DNA of 64,000 nt from Thermonema rossianum DSM 10300 (lineage in GTDB: Bacteria; Bacteroidota; Bacteroidia; Cytophagales; Thermonemataceae). The translations under genes and the position numbers were made by a program. Below the pieces are notes generated by a model. The model did not search any database. It saw nothing but the letters and a program-made list of their open reading frames with translations, and was not told where the DNA came from. Position 1 is the first letter of the stretch. Each line of letters begins with the position of its first letter. The stretch covers positions 62,001 to 126,000 of the forward strand of contig NZ_AUGC01000007.1 of assembly GCF_000426825.1 (NCBI RefSeq), given 5' to 3'. Of this stretch, positions 19,252 to 28,565 are shown piece after piece.

Positions 19252-19281
19252 GCCTCTGCCGTATGGCAGGGGCTTTTTTTA
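19252..19281 (+). terminator. Terminator after SDR gene
   Basis: GCCTCTGCC pairs with GGCAGGGGC (one G-T) around GTAT, followed by a run of seven T. Confidence 0.85.
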
Positions 19282-19323
19282 TTCCACCGCTTTTTTTAAA
19301 GTGCAGGCGTATTCCTGTTTTTG

Positions 19324-19331
19324 TATTTTTG
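19324..19331 (+). promoter_or_regulatory. Candidate -7 element for crcB
   Basis: TATTTTTG fits TAnnTTTG and ends 31 bp before the crcB ATG. No clear -33 box. No fluoride riboswitch fold was seen. Confidence 0.35.
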
Positions 19332-19362
19332 CCGGGTAGCCTCTAAAAAAACCGGAAAGACT

Positions 19363-19749
19363 ATGACATTATGGAAGCATTTTGTATGGGTAGCAATTGG
19401 CGGGGCAAGCGGCAGCATGCTGCGCTATGGTACGGCACTGCTTTTTAAAGAATGGCAATGGGAACGCTTGCCGTTTGCCACGCTTACCGTCAACTTACTG
19501 GGCTGTCTTTTGATCGGTTTTCTCTATGGGTTATTGAACGAATTGCCTCACTTTCCCAGAAAATATATATTGCTGTTGGCAACAGGTTTCTGTGGTGGGT
19601 TTACTACTTTTTCTTCTTTCGCCTTTGAAAATGTGGAATTGTTGGAGACACAAAGCCTTGGGCACAGTTTGCTTTATATCTTTTTGAGTGTTGCCGGGGG
19701 GATTCTCTGTGTGATAGCCGGCGTGTGGATAAGCCGCCAGGTAGTGTAA
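19363..19749 (+). CDS. crcB: Fluoride ion channel CrcB/Fluc
   Basis: The 128-aa, four-helix membrane protein exports fluoride as an antiparallel dimer. Family motifs are present: GGASGSMLRYG in the first helix region, NLLGCLLIGFLYG in the second, and GFCGGFTTFSSFAFE in the third, holding the Phe and Thr/Ser residues that line the pore. Start is the ATG of MTLWKHF; the frame is open upstream without support. It stands alone between the SDR gene and a repeat region. Confidence 0.93.
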   Translation: MTLWKHFVWVAIGGASGSMLRYGTALLFKEWQWERLPFATLTVNLLGCLLIGFLYGLLNELPHFPRKYILLLATGFCGGFTTFSSFAFENVELLETQSLGHSLLYIFLSVAGGILCVIAGVWISRQVV

Positions 19750-19770
19750 AAACAAACTTATCTTATTGAT

Positions 19771-19870
19771 CATGCCGAACGCAGTGAGACGCCTCGTCAA
19801 ACCAAGCTTTTTTAAGACAAGAGATTTCTCGCTTGTGCTCGAAATGACAAAAGGAAATGCTCGAAACGAT
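19771..19870. repeat. REP-like palindromic interspersed repeat, copy 3
   Basis: The sequence CATGCCGAACGCAGTGAGAC and, further on, GAGATTTCTCGCTTGTGCTC then GAAATGAC belong to the same intergenic family as 41-130 and 7794-7956. It fills most of the 218-bp gap between convergent crcB and sucC. Confidence 0.55.
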
Positions 19871-19901
19871 AAGTACAAAAGCGGGACGACGAAAGCAAGC
19901 C

Positions 19902-19934
19902 AAACAAAAAAACGGGCAGCCGTCTGACTGCCCG
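19902..19934 (-). terminator. Terminator after sucC
   Basis: CGGGCAG pairs with CTGCCCG around CCGTCTGA (19913-19934). An A-rich run to the left is the U-tract on the minus strand. Confidence 0.8.
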
Positions 19935-19967
19935 CAATGATTGGCTTCTTCGTTCGTATGAACAATC

Positions 19968-21170
19968 TTACGCCAACTCGCCTTTCACTGCCTTTTGTAC
20001 CTTCTCGGCGGCTTCTTGCAGCGTGATGGCAGAATATACTTTCAAGCCTGATTCGTCGATGATTTTGGCAGCTTCTTCGGCATTGGTGCCCTGCAAGCGC
20101 ACGATAATCGGCACATTGATTTCACCAATGTTTTTGTACGCTTCCACTACGCCATTGGCTACGCGGTCGCAGCGCACAATACCACCAAAGATATTGATAA
20201 GAATAGCTTTCACGTTCGGGTCTTTAAGGATGATGCGGAAGCCTGCCTCTACGGTTTGTGCATTGGCTTTGCCACCTACATCCAAGAAGTTGGCGGGTTC
20301 GCCTCCCGACAGTTTAATCATATCCATGGTAGCCATTGCCAAGCCGGCACCGTTTACCATACATCCCACGTTGCCATCCAGCTTCACGTAGTTTAATCCA
20401 TACTCACCGGCTTCTACTTCGGCGGGGTCTTCTTCGGTGATGTCGCGCAGGGCAGCCAAGTCAGGATGACGGAAGAGTGCGTTGTCTTCCAAGTTTACTT
20501 TGGCATCTACGGCAATGATTTTATTGTCGGAAGTTTTAAGTGCCGGGTTGATTTCCACCAAAGAAGCTTCAATATCTACATAGGCACGGTAAAGGTTCTT
20601 GATGAATTTCACCATTTCTTTCATGGCGTCGCCTTCCAGCCCCAACGCAAAAGCTACTTTGCGGGCTTGGAAGTCGCGCAAGCCTACACGTGTATCGATA
20701 AATTCTTTTACGATTTTATCGGGGTGTTTTTCTGCTACTTCTTCGATGTCCATGCCCCCTTCTGAGCTGGCAATGATGACGTCTTGCCCCGTGGCACGGT
20801 CCAGCAAGATAGATACGTAGTATTCTTTAGGCTCGGAAGGTCCGGGATAATACACATCTTGGGCTACCAGCACTTTGTGTACTTTTTTGCCTTCGGGGCC
20901 GGTCTGGGGGGTTACCAGCTGCATGCCCAATATTTTGCCGGCTACCTCTTCTACTTCGTTGATGCTTTTGGCAAGCTTCACACCACCACCTTTGCCGCGT
21001 CCACCGGCATGGATTTGCGCTTTGATAACAAAGATTTCGGTACCGGTTTCTTCTTGCAGCTGACGGGCAGCCTCTACGGCTTTGGCAGGCGTGTCGGCTA
21101 CGATGCCTTCTTGCACGCGCACACCGTAGCGCTTCAATATGTCCTTAGCCTGATATTCGTGAATGTTCAT
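19968..21170 (-). CDS. sucC: Succinyl-CoA synthetase (ADP-forming) subunit beta
   Basis: This 400-aa ATP-grasp subunit works with SucD to make ATP from succinyl-CoA in the TCA cycle. Recognisable parts are the start MNIHEYQAKDILKRYG, the glycine-rich HAGGRGKGGGVK loop (about residues 42-53), the metal-binding VEINPAL (about 205-211), and the C-terminal domain with NIFGGIVRCDRVA for subunit contact and phosphohistidine approach. Start is the ATG of MNIHEY at 21170; upstream codons in frame have no support. sucD is not adjacent. It has its own promoter, whose -33 region overlaps the parE terminator. Confidence 0.96.
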   Translation of the reverse strand: MNIHEYQAKDILKRYGVRVQEGIVADTPAKAVEAARQLQEETGTEIFVIKAQIHAGGRGKGGGVKLAKSINEVEEVAGKILGMQLVTPQTGPEGKKVHKVLVAQDVYYPGPSEPKEYYVSILLDRATGQDVIIASSEGGMDIEEVAEKHPDKIVKEFIDTRVGLRDFQARKVAFALGLEGDAMKEMVKFIKNLYRAYVDIEASLVEINPALKTSDNKIIAVDAKVNLEDNALFRHPDLAALRDITEEDPAEVEAGEYGLNYVKLDGNVGCMVNGAGLAMATMDMIKLSGGEPANFLDVGGKANAQTVEAGFRIILKDPNVKAILINIFGGIVRCDRVANGVVEAYKNIGEINVPIIVRLQGTNAEEAAKIIDESGLKVYSAITLQEAAEKVQKAVKGELA

Positions 21171-21215
21171 GTTGTATAGACGTTTATTGATTAGAACACG
21201 ATTGTTTGAACGTTT

Positions 21216-21248
21216 CAAATATACAAAAACAAGCGGCTTGAAAGCAAA
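21216..21248 (-). promoter_or_regulatory. Bacteroidota-type promoter for sucC
   Basis: On the minus strand TTTG (21245-21248), a 21-bp spacer, then TATATTTG (21216-21223). The -7 box is 46 bp upstream of the sucC ATG. Confidence 0.6.
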
Positions 21249-21268
21249 AAAAGATGCCCGAAGGCATC
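21246..21268 (-). terminator. Terminator after parE
   Basis: GATGCC pairs with GGCATC around a CGAA tetraloop (21253-21268). The A7 run to the left forms the U-tract on the minus strand, and that run overlaps the sucC -33 box. Confidence 0.7.
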
Positions 21269-21285
21269 TGTATTCTTATGTATTC

Positions 21286-23193
21286 TTAGGCTTCCAGCTC
21301 TACACGCTCTGCCAGGCTTGGGTCGAGCATGTCGGTTTCTATGCGCAGATTATTGATAATAAATTCCTGACGGTCAGTTGTATTGCTTCCCATGTAGTAA
21401 GAAAGCAGCTTTTCTATGTTGGTATGCTCTTGCAAGATAACAGGCTCGAGACGCATGTCTTCGCCGATAAACTGCTTAAACTCTTCGGGCGATATTTCAC
21501 CTAAGCCTTTGAAGCGTGTGATTTCCACACCCTTGCCCAGCTTTTCTACTGCCTGTATCTTCTCTTGTTCCGAATAGCAGTAAATGGTTTGTTTTTTATT
21601 GCGCACGCGGAATAAGGGGGTATCTAAAATATAGACATGACCGTGGCGTACCAAGTCAGGATAAAAGCGCAAGAAAAAGGTCAGCAACAGCAAGCGTATG
21701 TGCATGCCGTCGGTATCGGCATCGGTGGCAATTACCACACGGTTGTATCGCAGCCCTTCCAGGCCGTCGTCCAGCCCCAAGGCGTGATGCAAGAGGTTCA
21801 GCTCTTCGTTTTCATACACTACCTTCTTGCTGGCATTCCAGCAGTTGAGCGGCTTGCCACGCAAAGAAAACACGGCTTGGGTGCGCACGTCGCGCGCCTT
21901 GGTCATGGAACCACTGGCAGAATCGCCTTCGGTGATGAAGATGGTGGTTTCGTAACGCTCGTCTTTGTTGGTATCGTTGAAGTGAATGCGGCAGTCGCGT
22001 AGTTTGCTGTTGTGCAAGCTGGCTTTCTTCACTCTCTCTTTTGCCAACTTACGGATGCCGGCAATCTCTTTACGCTCCTTTTCCGACTGCTGAATGCGCT
22101 TGAGCAGGGCTTCGGCGGTTTCGGGGTGCTGGTGCAGGTAGTTGTCCAGCTCCGTTTTCACAAAGTCAAGGATAAAAGCCCGTATGGTAGGACTGTTGGG
22201 GTCGGGCGACAGGTTGGTAGAACCCAGCTTGGTCTTGGTCTGCGACTCAAACACAGGTTCTTGCACGCGGATGCTAATAGCTGCCACAATGGAAGCCCGG
22301 ATGTCGGTGGTGTCGAAATCTTTTTTGTAGAAGTCGCGCACCGTCTTCACGACTGCCTCACGGAATGCCTGCTGGTGGGTGCCCCCTTGGGAAGTGTATT
22401 GCCCGTTCACAAACGAATAATAATCTTCGCCATATTGCGAGCCATGGGTCATGGCTATTTCTATGTCTTTGCCTTTCAGGTGAATGATGGGGTAGCGAAT
22501 TTCCTCTTCATTCACTTTATGACGCAACAGGTCCAAGAGGCCGTCCTTAGAATGAAACTCTTTGCCGTTGTACACCAAGGTCAGTCCGGCATTCAAGAAA
22601 GCATAATTCCACAGCAAGTTTTCCACGAACTGCGGAATGAATTTAAAATGTTTGAAAATGGTTTCATCGGGTTCGAAAACAACCAAGGTGCCGTCCGGCT
22701 CGTCGCAAGGCTTTACGGGGTGGTCTTTGACCAGGACGCCCCGCTCAAACTCCGCTATTTTGGTTTTTCCTTCGCGCACAGACTGCACCATAAAGTAGGT
22801 AGAAAGGGCATTGACGGCCTTGGTACCTACCCCGTTCAAACCAATGGACTTTTGAAATACGGAAGAATCATATTTTCCGCCGGTATTTATCTTCGACACG
22901 CAGTCAATCACTTTGCCTAAGGGGATACCGCGCCCATAGTCGCGCACACGCACGCGGCGGTCTTCTATGGTTACCTCTATGCGGTTGCCATAGCCCATCA
23001 AATGCTCGTCTATGGCATTGTCTATCACTTCTTTCAACAAGATATAAATGCCGTCTTCTTGCGAAGAGCCATCGCCCAGTTTTCCTATGTACATGCCGGG
23101 ACGCAGGCGTATGTGCTCCCGTGGTTCAAGGGTGCGAATGCTGTCTTCGGTATAAGCTACTCCGTTGCTGCTGTTTGTGTTTTTCTTTGCCAT
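21286..23193 (-). CDS. parE: DNA topoisomerase IV subunit B (GyrB/ParE family)
   Basis: This 635-aa type IIA topoisomerase ATPase subunit works with ParC to unlink replicated chromosomes. The GHKL ATPase domain holds [10 protein letters not shown] with the catalytic Glu, DYGRGIPLG and [14 protein letters not shown]. The transducer domain has QTKTKLGS. The TOPRIM domain has [15 protein letters not shown] and [10 protein letters not shown]. Length and the [10 protein letters not shown] form fit the Bacteroidota ParE. Start is the ATG of MAKKNTN at 23193. parC is not next to it; pyruvate carboxylase lies upstream. Confidence 0.93.
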   Translation of the reverse strand: MAKKNTNSSNGVAYTEDSIRTLEPREHIRLRPGMYIGKLGDGSSQEDGIYILLKEVIDNAIDEHLMGYGNRIEVTIEDRRVRVRDYGRGIPLGKVIDCVSKINTGGKYDSSVFQKSIGLNGVGTKAVNALSTYFMVQSVREGKTKIAEFERGVLVKDHPVKPCDEPDGTLVVFEPDETIFKHFKFIPQFVENLLWNYAFLNAGLTLVYNGKEFHSKDGLLDLLRHKVNEEEIRYPIIHLKGKDIEIAMTHGSQYGEDYYSFVNGQYTSQGGTHQQAFREAVVKTVRDFYKKDFDTTDIRASIVAAISIRVQEPVFESQTKTKLGSTNLSPDPNSPTIRAFILDFVKTELDNYLHQHPETAEALLKRIQQSEKERKEIAGIRKLAKERVKKASLHNSKLRDCRIHFNDTNKDERYETTIFITEGDSASGSMTKARDVRTQAVFSLRGKPLNCWNASKKVVYENEELNLLHHALGLDDGLEGLRYNRVVIATDADTDGMHIRLLLLTFFLRFYPDLVRHGHVYILDTPLFRVRNKKQTIYCYSEQEKIQAVEKLGKGVEITRFKGLGEISPEEFKQFIGEDMRLEPVILQEHTNIEKLLSYYMGSNTTDRQEFIINNLRIETDMLDPSLAERVELEA

Positions 23194-23305
23194 TGTTCGT
23201 TCCTTCAAAGCTTATGTTCTGCAAATGTAAAGGAAAAATATGTTCCTTCAGTCTTGTTTGATGATACAACTTTTCACGAAAAGAAGCAAGGGCACCCCCG
23301 GTAAG

Positions 23306-23339
23306 CAAAAAGCGGAAGGCTGTCAAACAGCTCTCCGCT
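23306..23339 (-). terminator. Terminator after pyruvate carboxylase
   Basis: AGCGGA..GCTGT pairs with ACAGC..TCCGCT around CAA (23311-23339), with A residues on the left and T residues on the right, so it could work in both directions. Confidence 0.7.
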
Positions 23340-23363
23340 TTTGTTTGAAATGTGGGCGGTCTG

Positions 23364-26300
23364 TCAGGCGTCGAACTCCAGAACAAGGTCGTTTTGTTCT
23401 ACCAGTGTGCCTGCCGGCAGGTGTATCTTCCCTACTTTTCCTGCACGCGGCGCTGTCACTACCGACTCCATTTTCATGGCTTCAATCACAAAAAGCGGTT
23501 GGTTCACCTTTACCTCCTCGCCTTCTTTCACTTTGATTTCCGATATTTTGCCTTGCAAGGGGGCGCCTACGTGGTGTGCTTCGGTGGCTTTGGCATGTGC
23601 TTGTTTCACTTGCCCCACCGACTCATCGCGCACACGCACGCGGCGCAGCTGACCGTTCAGCTCAAAAGAAACCGTACGGTAGCCCTCTTCATCCACAGTA
23701 GATGACACGCCCACTTTTTTAATCAGGATGGTTTTGCCTTCGTCTATGTTCACCAAAATTTCTTCCCCATCTTTCAGGCCATAATAAAATGCCGGTGTGG
23801 GGATATACCACACATCGCCATAGCGGCTGCGGTGCTCGTGGTATTGCTCAAACACCGCCGGATATAAGCAGTAGGACAGGAAGTCTAAGAAAGAATATTC
23901 CTCACCAAACTTTTGCCGGAAAGCATCAAATTCAGCATCAAAATCGATGGGCTCAAGATATTCGTTCGGGCGCTTGTCGAAGGGTTGTTCCCCTTTCAGC
24001 ACCAGCTGCTGCAGCTTTTCGGGAAATCCGCCATAGGGCTGCCCCAGCTCGCCGCGGAAAAACTGCTTCACCGACTCGGGGAAAGCAAGCGTGGCGCCCT
24101 TCTCCAAAATTTCCGCGGGGGTGAGCCCGTTCGAAGTCATGAAAATAGCCATGTCGCCAACTACTTTTGAACTTGGCGTTACTTTGACGATATCGCCAAA
24201 CAGTTCGTTGGCAAGACGGTAATTCTCCTTGATGGTCTCGAAACTTCCTTCCAGCCCCATGGATTCGGCTTGCGCTTTCAAGTTAGAGTATTGCCCACCG
24301 GGCATTTCGTGCTCATATACCGTGGCAGTGCCGGCCTGCAGCCCGGCTTCAAAGGGGTAATAATACGCCCGCACGGCTTCCCAGTAGTCGGAAAGTTTAT
24401 TCAGGTGATTAAGGTCGTAGGGGTTTCCCCGCTCGTGTCCCTTGAGCATGGCTACAATAGAGTTGAAGTTGGGCTGCGAAGTAAGCCCCGACAGTGCGGC
24501 AATAGCCACGTCCACCACGTCCACGCCGGCATCGATGGCTTTCAGGTAAGTGGCCGGCTGCACCGAAGCGGTATCATGGGTATGCAGGTGAATGGGTATG
24601 CTCAGGTGCTCTTTCAGCGCATTGATAAGCATTTCAGCAGCATAGGGTTTCAATAAACCGGCCATATCTTTGATGGCTAAAATATGCGCGCCGGCATCTT
24701 CAATGCGACGTGCCAAATCAATATAGTATTGCAGGTTGTATTTCTTGCTGCGCCCGGGGTCTTGCAGGTCGCCCGTATAACAAATGGCAACTTCAGCAAG
24801 GCTATTGGTGTATTTGCGTACTGCCTGAATACTTACTTTCAGGTTTTCAAGGTAGTTCAGTGAGTCGAAGATACGAAAGATGTCGATGCCCTCTTGCGCT
24901 GCCTTTTCTATGAACTTTTCTATCAGATTATCGGGATATGCCTTATAGCCCACGGCATTGGAGCCACGCAGCAGCATCTGAAGCAAAATATTGGGCACAG
25001 CTTGGCGTATCATACGCAGCCGCTGCCAAGGGCATTCTTTCAGGAAGCGCAGGGCTACGTCGAAAGTAGCACCGCCCCATACCTCCATAGAGAAGGTTTG
25101 AGCGTGGTGGTGGGCAAAGCAAGCCGCCGCCTCCACCATATCGATGGTGCGCATACGGGTAGCCAACAGCGACTGATGGGCATCGCGCAGGGTGGTGTCT
25201 GTAAACTGTATTTTCTTTTCTTGCTTCAACCACTCTACAAAACGCTCCCGCCCCATCTCTTCAAGCATCTGCTTGGTTCCGGGCGGCGTTTCGGTATAAC
25301 GGTCTTTGGTGGGCAGCTTCGCTTGTTTGAAAGTGCGGTCGTCCAGGCGTTTGTTTTTCAGGTCAGGATGTCCGTTCACGGTGACATGCGCCAAATATTG
25401 CAGGGTGCGGGTGCCGCGGTCCAAGCGTTTCTCTATGTCGAAGAGCTCGGGGTGTTGCTGTATAAAGTTCACGGTGGCTTCGCCCCGCTGAAAAACCGGA
25501 TGGGAAATCACATTGAGCAAAAAGCCGATGTTGGTCTTCACGCCCCGGATGCGGAACTCGCGCAAAGCACGATGCAGGCGCTGCGCAGCCCCTTTCAGGG
25601 TACGCCCCGAAGCAGATACTTTCACCAGCATGGAATCGAAAAAAGGCGAAACACGCACACCGGGATAAGAGCTGCCCTCATCAAGGCGTATGCCAAAGCC
25701 GGCTGCATTGCGGTAAGCAATGACGGTTCCGAAATCAGGCTTAAAGTCGTTCAAAGGGTCTTCGGTGGTGATACGGCACTGAATGGCAAAACCATTGACC
25801 TGAATGTCGTCTTGGCTGTGAATCCAAATGGGTGGGTCGCTCAGTTTATAACCACGGGCTATTTCTATTTGTGAACGCACGAGGTCAATGCCGGTGACCT
25901 CTTCGGTGATGGTGTGCTCTACTTGGATGCGCGGGTTTACCTCTATGAAGAATATATTTTCTTGCGGGTCCACCAAAAACTCTACCGTGCCCACATTGTT
26001 GTAGTTCACGTAGCGGGCAATGCGCAAGGCATAGTCGTAGAGCTTTTGTTTGGTTTCGTGCGAAAGTGTTTTGGCAGGGGCTACTTCCACTACTTTCTGA
26101 AAGCGGCGCTGCACCGAGCAATCCCGTTCGTAAAGATGCACAATATTGCCATAGTTATCGCCCATGATTTGCACCTCTATGTGCTTGGGGTTGTCTATGT
26201 AGCGCTCCATAAAAATGGTATCGTCGCCAAACGCACGTCCTGCTTCGCGCTTGGCTTCTTCGAAGGCTTTCAGCAGTTCCTGCTCACTGCGCACTACACG

Positions 26301-26831
26301 CATGCCCCGCCCCCCACCACCGGCTGCTGCCTTCAACATGATGGGGTAACCAATGCGTTCGGCTTCTTTTAGGGCTGTTTGTTCGTTGGTAATCGGGCTC
26401 CGGTTGTCTTCAATCACGGGTACGCCGGCTTGGCGGGCTATCTCTTTGGCAGACACCTTATCGCCCAGTGCCGCCATGACTTCCGAACGCGGTCCTATAA
26501 AAATAATGCCTTCTTCTTCGCAGCGGCGGGCAAAATCCACGTTTTCAGAAAGGAAGCCATAGCCCGGATGGATGGCATCCACCTGTTTGCTTTTGGCCAG
26601 TTGTATGATCTCTTCAATGTCCAGATAAGGCTTCAAGGGCTCGTCTTCGTCGCCTATCAAATAGGCTTCATCGGCTTTGAAGCGGTGCAGGGAATAGCGG
26701 TCTTCATAAGTATAAACAGCTACGGTGCGAATATGTAGCTCAGAAGCAGCGCGTAAAATACGAATGGCGATTTCACCACGATTGGCTACCATCAACTTCT
26801 TGATGGGACGCGGAGGCAAAGGTGTTACCAT
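23364..26831 (-). CDS. pyc: Pyruvate carboxylase
   Basis: This 1155-aa single-chain biotin enzyme makes oxaloacetate from pyruvate, bicarbonate and ATP to refill the TCA cycle. Domains in order: biotin carboxylase with ANRGEIAIRILRA near residue 16, the glycine-rich AAAGGGGRGMRVV ATP-grasp loop and FIEVNPRIQVEHT; carboxyltransferase from about 530 (QFTDTTLRDAHQSLLATRMR) with the metal-binding HLHTHDT; PYC allosteric/central region about 800-1020; biotinyl domain with the biotinylated lysine at about 1120 in EAMKME. It is full length and transcribed alone. It fits with sucC as central carbon metabolism. Confidence 0.97.
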   Translation of the reverse strand: MVTPLPPRPIKKLMVANRGEIAIRILRAASELHIRTVAVYTYEDRYSLHRFKADEAYLIGDEDEPLKPYLDIEEIIQLAKSKQVDAIHPGYGFLSENVDFARRCEEEGIIFIGPRSEVMAALGDKVSAKEIARQAGVPVIEDNRSPITNEQTALKEAERIGYPIMLKAAAGGGGRGMRVVRSEQELLKAFEEAKREAGRAFGDDTIFMERYIDNPKHIEVQIMGDNYGNIVHLYERDCSVQRRFQKVVEVAPAKTLSHETKQKLYDYALRIARYVNYNNVGTVEFLVDPQENIFFIEVNPRIQVEHTITEEVTGIDLVRSQIEIARGYKLSDPPIWIHSQDDIQVNGFAIQCRITTEDPLNDFKPDFGTVIAYRNAAGFGIRLDEGSSYPGVRVSPFFDSMLVKVSASGRTLKGAAQRLHRALREFRIRGVKTNIGFLLNVISHPVFQRGEATVNFIQQHPELFDIEKRLDRGTRTLQYLAHVTVNGHPDLKNKRLDDRTFKQAKLPTKDRYTETPPGTKQMLEEMGRERFVEWLKQEKKIQFTDTTLRDAHQSLLATRMRTIDMVEAAACFAHHHAQTFSMEVWGGATFDVALRFLKECPWQRLRMIRQAVPNILLQMLLRGSNAVGYKAYPDNLIEKFIEKAAQEGIDIFRIFDSLNYLENLKVSIQAVRKYTNSLAEVAICYTGDLQDPGRSKKYNLQYYIDLARRIEDAGAHILAIKDMAGLLKPYAAEMLINALKEHLSIPIHLHTHDTASVQPATYLKAIDAGVDVVDVAIAALSGLTSQPNFNSIVAMLKGHERGNPYDLNHLNKLSDYWEAVRAYYYPFEAGLQAGTATVYEHEMPGGQYSNLKAQAESMGLEGSFETIKENYRLANELFGDIVKVTPSSKVVGDMAIFMTSNGLTPAEILEKGATLAFPESVKQFFRGELGQPYGGFPEKLQQLVLKGEQPFDKRPNEYLEPIDFDAEFDAFRQKFGEEYSFLDFLSYCLYPAVFEQYHEHRSRYGDVWYIPTPAFYYGLKDGEEILVNIDEGKTILIKKVGVSSTVDEEGYRTVSFELNGQLRRVRVRDESVGQVKQAHAKATEAHHVGAPLQGKISEIKVKEGEEVKVNQPLFVIEAMKMESVVTAPRAGKVGKIHLPAGTLVEQNDLVLEFDA

Positions 26832-26946
26832 AGTATTGAATGATTTTTAAAATGGAAGACAGGTGTTATACAAATACAGTAGCGAAACTAATAAAAAAGT
26901 GTATTTTTTTCAAAAAGCGAATTTTCGCAAAAATGATTATGGCAAA

Positions 26947-26983
26947 TAAAAAAGCTGCGGAAACAGTCTTTCGCTTCCACAGC
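26947..26983 (-). terminator. Terminator after the HAMP-GAF gene
   Basis: GCTGCGGAA pairs with TTCCACAGC (8 of 9) at about 26954-26983. An A-run to the left gives the U-tract on the minus strand. Confidence 0.65.
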
Positions 26984-27013
26984 CCTCTTTTTTGGTTTGG
27001 TTGATATAGTTTC

Positions 27014-28507
27014 CTAAACCCCTCGCCGCTTGATGCGTTTTTCCACTTCTTCGGTTTCTTGCTGTATTTTTCGAAGACGCTCGTTGTTTTTGGCAGTCAG
27101 AATCACCGAAGCCAAGTTTTCCGATACGCGTGCCAGGAAGTCCCGTTTGTATTCGGGTATGGGGGTCAGACTCATCAACTCCACTACCGCATATACGTTT
27201 TCGTTCAGCTTCAATGGTGCCACCAATACACTACGGGGCTTGGCACCGCCCAAAGCAGAGCTTATTTTATCGAAGGTCGGGGGTACATCTTCGAGGTAAA
27301 TCATATTTTTATCGCGAAAAGCTTGCCCCACAAGCCCCTCGCCGGGCAAAAATTCTTTGTCTATATAGCGCCGCTTGTTCAGGGCATAGGCTGCATAAAG
27401 CTTAAGAGTAGTTTTGGCAATATTTTCTTCAACGAAATAGATGGCTCCCTGCTGTAGGTCCATGTATTTTACGAGATTGGAAACAATGAGGTAAGCCAAC
27501 TCATCAAGCGCCAGGTTGGAGGCGCCGCGCAGTACGCCTGCGAAATGAGCGACCCCTGCTTCTATCCAGCGCTCTTCTTGGTCGCGCCGGGCTACTTCTT
27601 TCAATTGTTGCCGCATTTGCTCGAGAATCACGATGAGGTTGTTTTCCGTATCGCTCAGTACTTCTTTACTGCCTTTATATTGTGCATCGAGATTCCCTTG
27701 CCCTATTTCCTTGGCAAACTCGGAAGCATGGTAGAGTGTCTCGGAAATGCGGTTCAGGTTGCGTGCTACAGTACCTATCTCATTGTTGTTGTAGTGTGTT
27801 ACCTTCACGCCCAGCTGCCCATTGGCCAGCAAAGCCGTAACCCTTGCTATCTGGCGTATAGGTTGAAGAATTAAGTAACGCCCCACAATAAACAAGATAA
27901 AAAACAGCAATACGGTCAGGCTAAGCAAAGTATAAAACCACACATATTGAACATGCTCCTGCTTTTGAGCCCAGTCCAAATAAATTGCCTTCAAGGCATT
28001 GTTTTTACTTGCAAATTCAGAGGCTTGAATACTTACCCACGCCCTGTCGTAAGTAGCTTGACGGGCTTCGGGCATACCACTCAAGTAACGCACCAACCAT
28101 TCTATGGAAGGCGATAGTTCCTTCCAGTCTTTACGCAGCTCTTTTAGCTTTGCTTCGGCTTCTTTGACCCGCACAATTTGCACTTTCTGCCGGTTACCGA
28201 TGGTATGCACGCCCCCACTTTGCAGCACTTCCAAGTAGGTGGTGTAGCGTGCCCGCAGCTGTTCCAACTTATCGGCAGAATGAGAAAGGACGACGGTAGT
28301 ATCGGACGTAGTAGCCCACACTTCTACCATGCCGGCGATTTCATCTGCCAAGCGACCGGTCTCTACTGCCAATGCTACCGTATTGACATGCTTCATCTTA
28401 ATGCCTTTGTAGTACACAGTAGCGAAGTAGGCAAAAAGCAACAGCATGGAAAAAGCGGCTGCCACCAAGGCAATCAGTCGCAAAGGCAGATTGTTCAATA
28501 ATTTCAT
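27014..28507 (-). CDS. Membrane sensor with HAMP and GAF domains, no recognisable output domain
   Basis: The 497-aa protein has a transmembrane segment at about residues 8-32, an extracytoplasmic helical sensor region to about 185, and a second membrane segment at about 190-215 (FYTLLSLTVLLFFILFIVGR). A HAMP linker (LQPIRQIARVTALLANGQLG) follows, then a helical stretch, a GAF domain at about 325-470 (NLVKYMDLQQGAIYFVEE, GEGLVGQAF) and a charged coiled tail ending in KRIKRRGV. It has no kinase, cyclase or methyl-accepting hairpin that I can see. It probably signals through a separate partner, as is often seen in Cytophagales. Start is the ATG of MKLLNN at 28507; the frame is open a little further upstream. 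Ligand and partner are unknown. Confidence 0.75.
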   Translation of the reverse strand: MKLLNNLPLRLIALVAAAFSMLLLFAYFATVYYKGIKMKHVNTVALAVETGRLADEIAGMVEVWATTSDTTVVLSHSADKLEQLRARYTTYLEVLQSGGVHTIGNRQKVQIVRVKEAEAKLKELRKDWKELSPSIEWLVRYLSGMPEARQATYDRAWVSIQASEFASKNNALKAIYLDWAQKQEHVQYVWFYTLLSLTVLLFFILFIVGRYLILQPIRQIARVTALLANGQLGVKVTHYNNNEIGTVARNLNRISETLYHASEFAKEIGQGNLDAQYKGSKEVLSDTENNLIVILEQMRQQLKEVARRDQEERWIEAGVAHFAGVLRGASNLALDELAYLIVSNLVKYMDLQQGAIYFVEENIAKTTLKLYAAYALNKRRYIDKEFLPGEGLVGQAFRDKNMIYLEDVPPTFDKISSALGGAKPRSVLVAPLKLNENVYAVVELMSLTPIPEYKRDFLARVSENLASVILTAKNNERLRKIQQETEEVEKRIKRRGV

Positions 28508-28565
28508 AGGCACTCACTTTGAAAGTGAAATATAAAAAAACTTTGCCATTCTCTTACACCTTATT

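Noticed and set aside
19250-19362. Fluoride riboswitch upstream of crcB
   Set aside because: No pseudoknot-forming consensus or paired segments of the fluoride aptamer are seen. Only the SDR terminator and a -7 element are present.
22012-22920. 302-codon plus-strand open frame
   Set aside because: It is antisense to the parE ATPase domain. The composition is that of a shadow frame, with no start region or motif.
24894-25874. 326-codon plus-strand open frame
   Set aside because: It is antisense to the pyruvate carboxylase gene, has no domain, and conserved motifs lie on the other strand.
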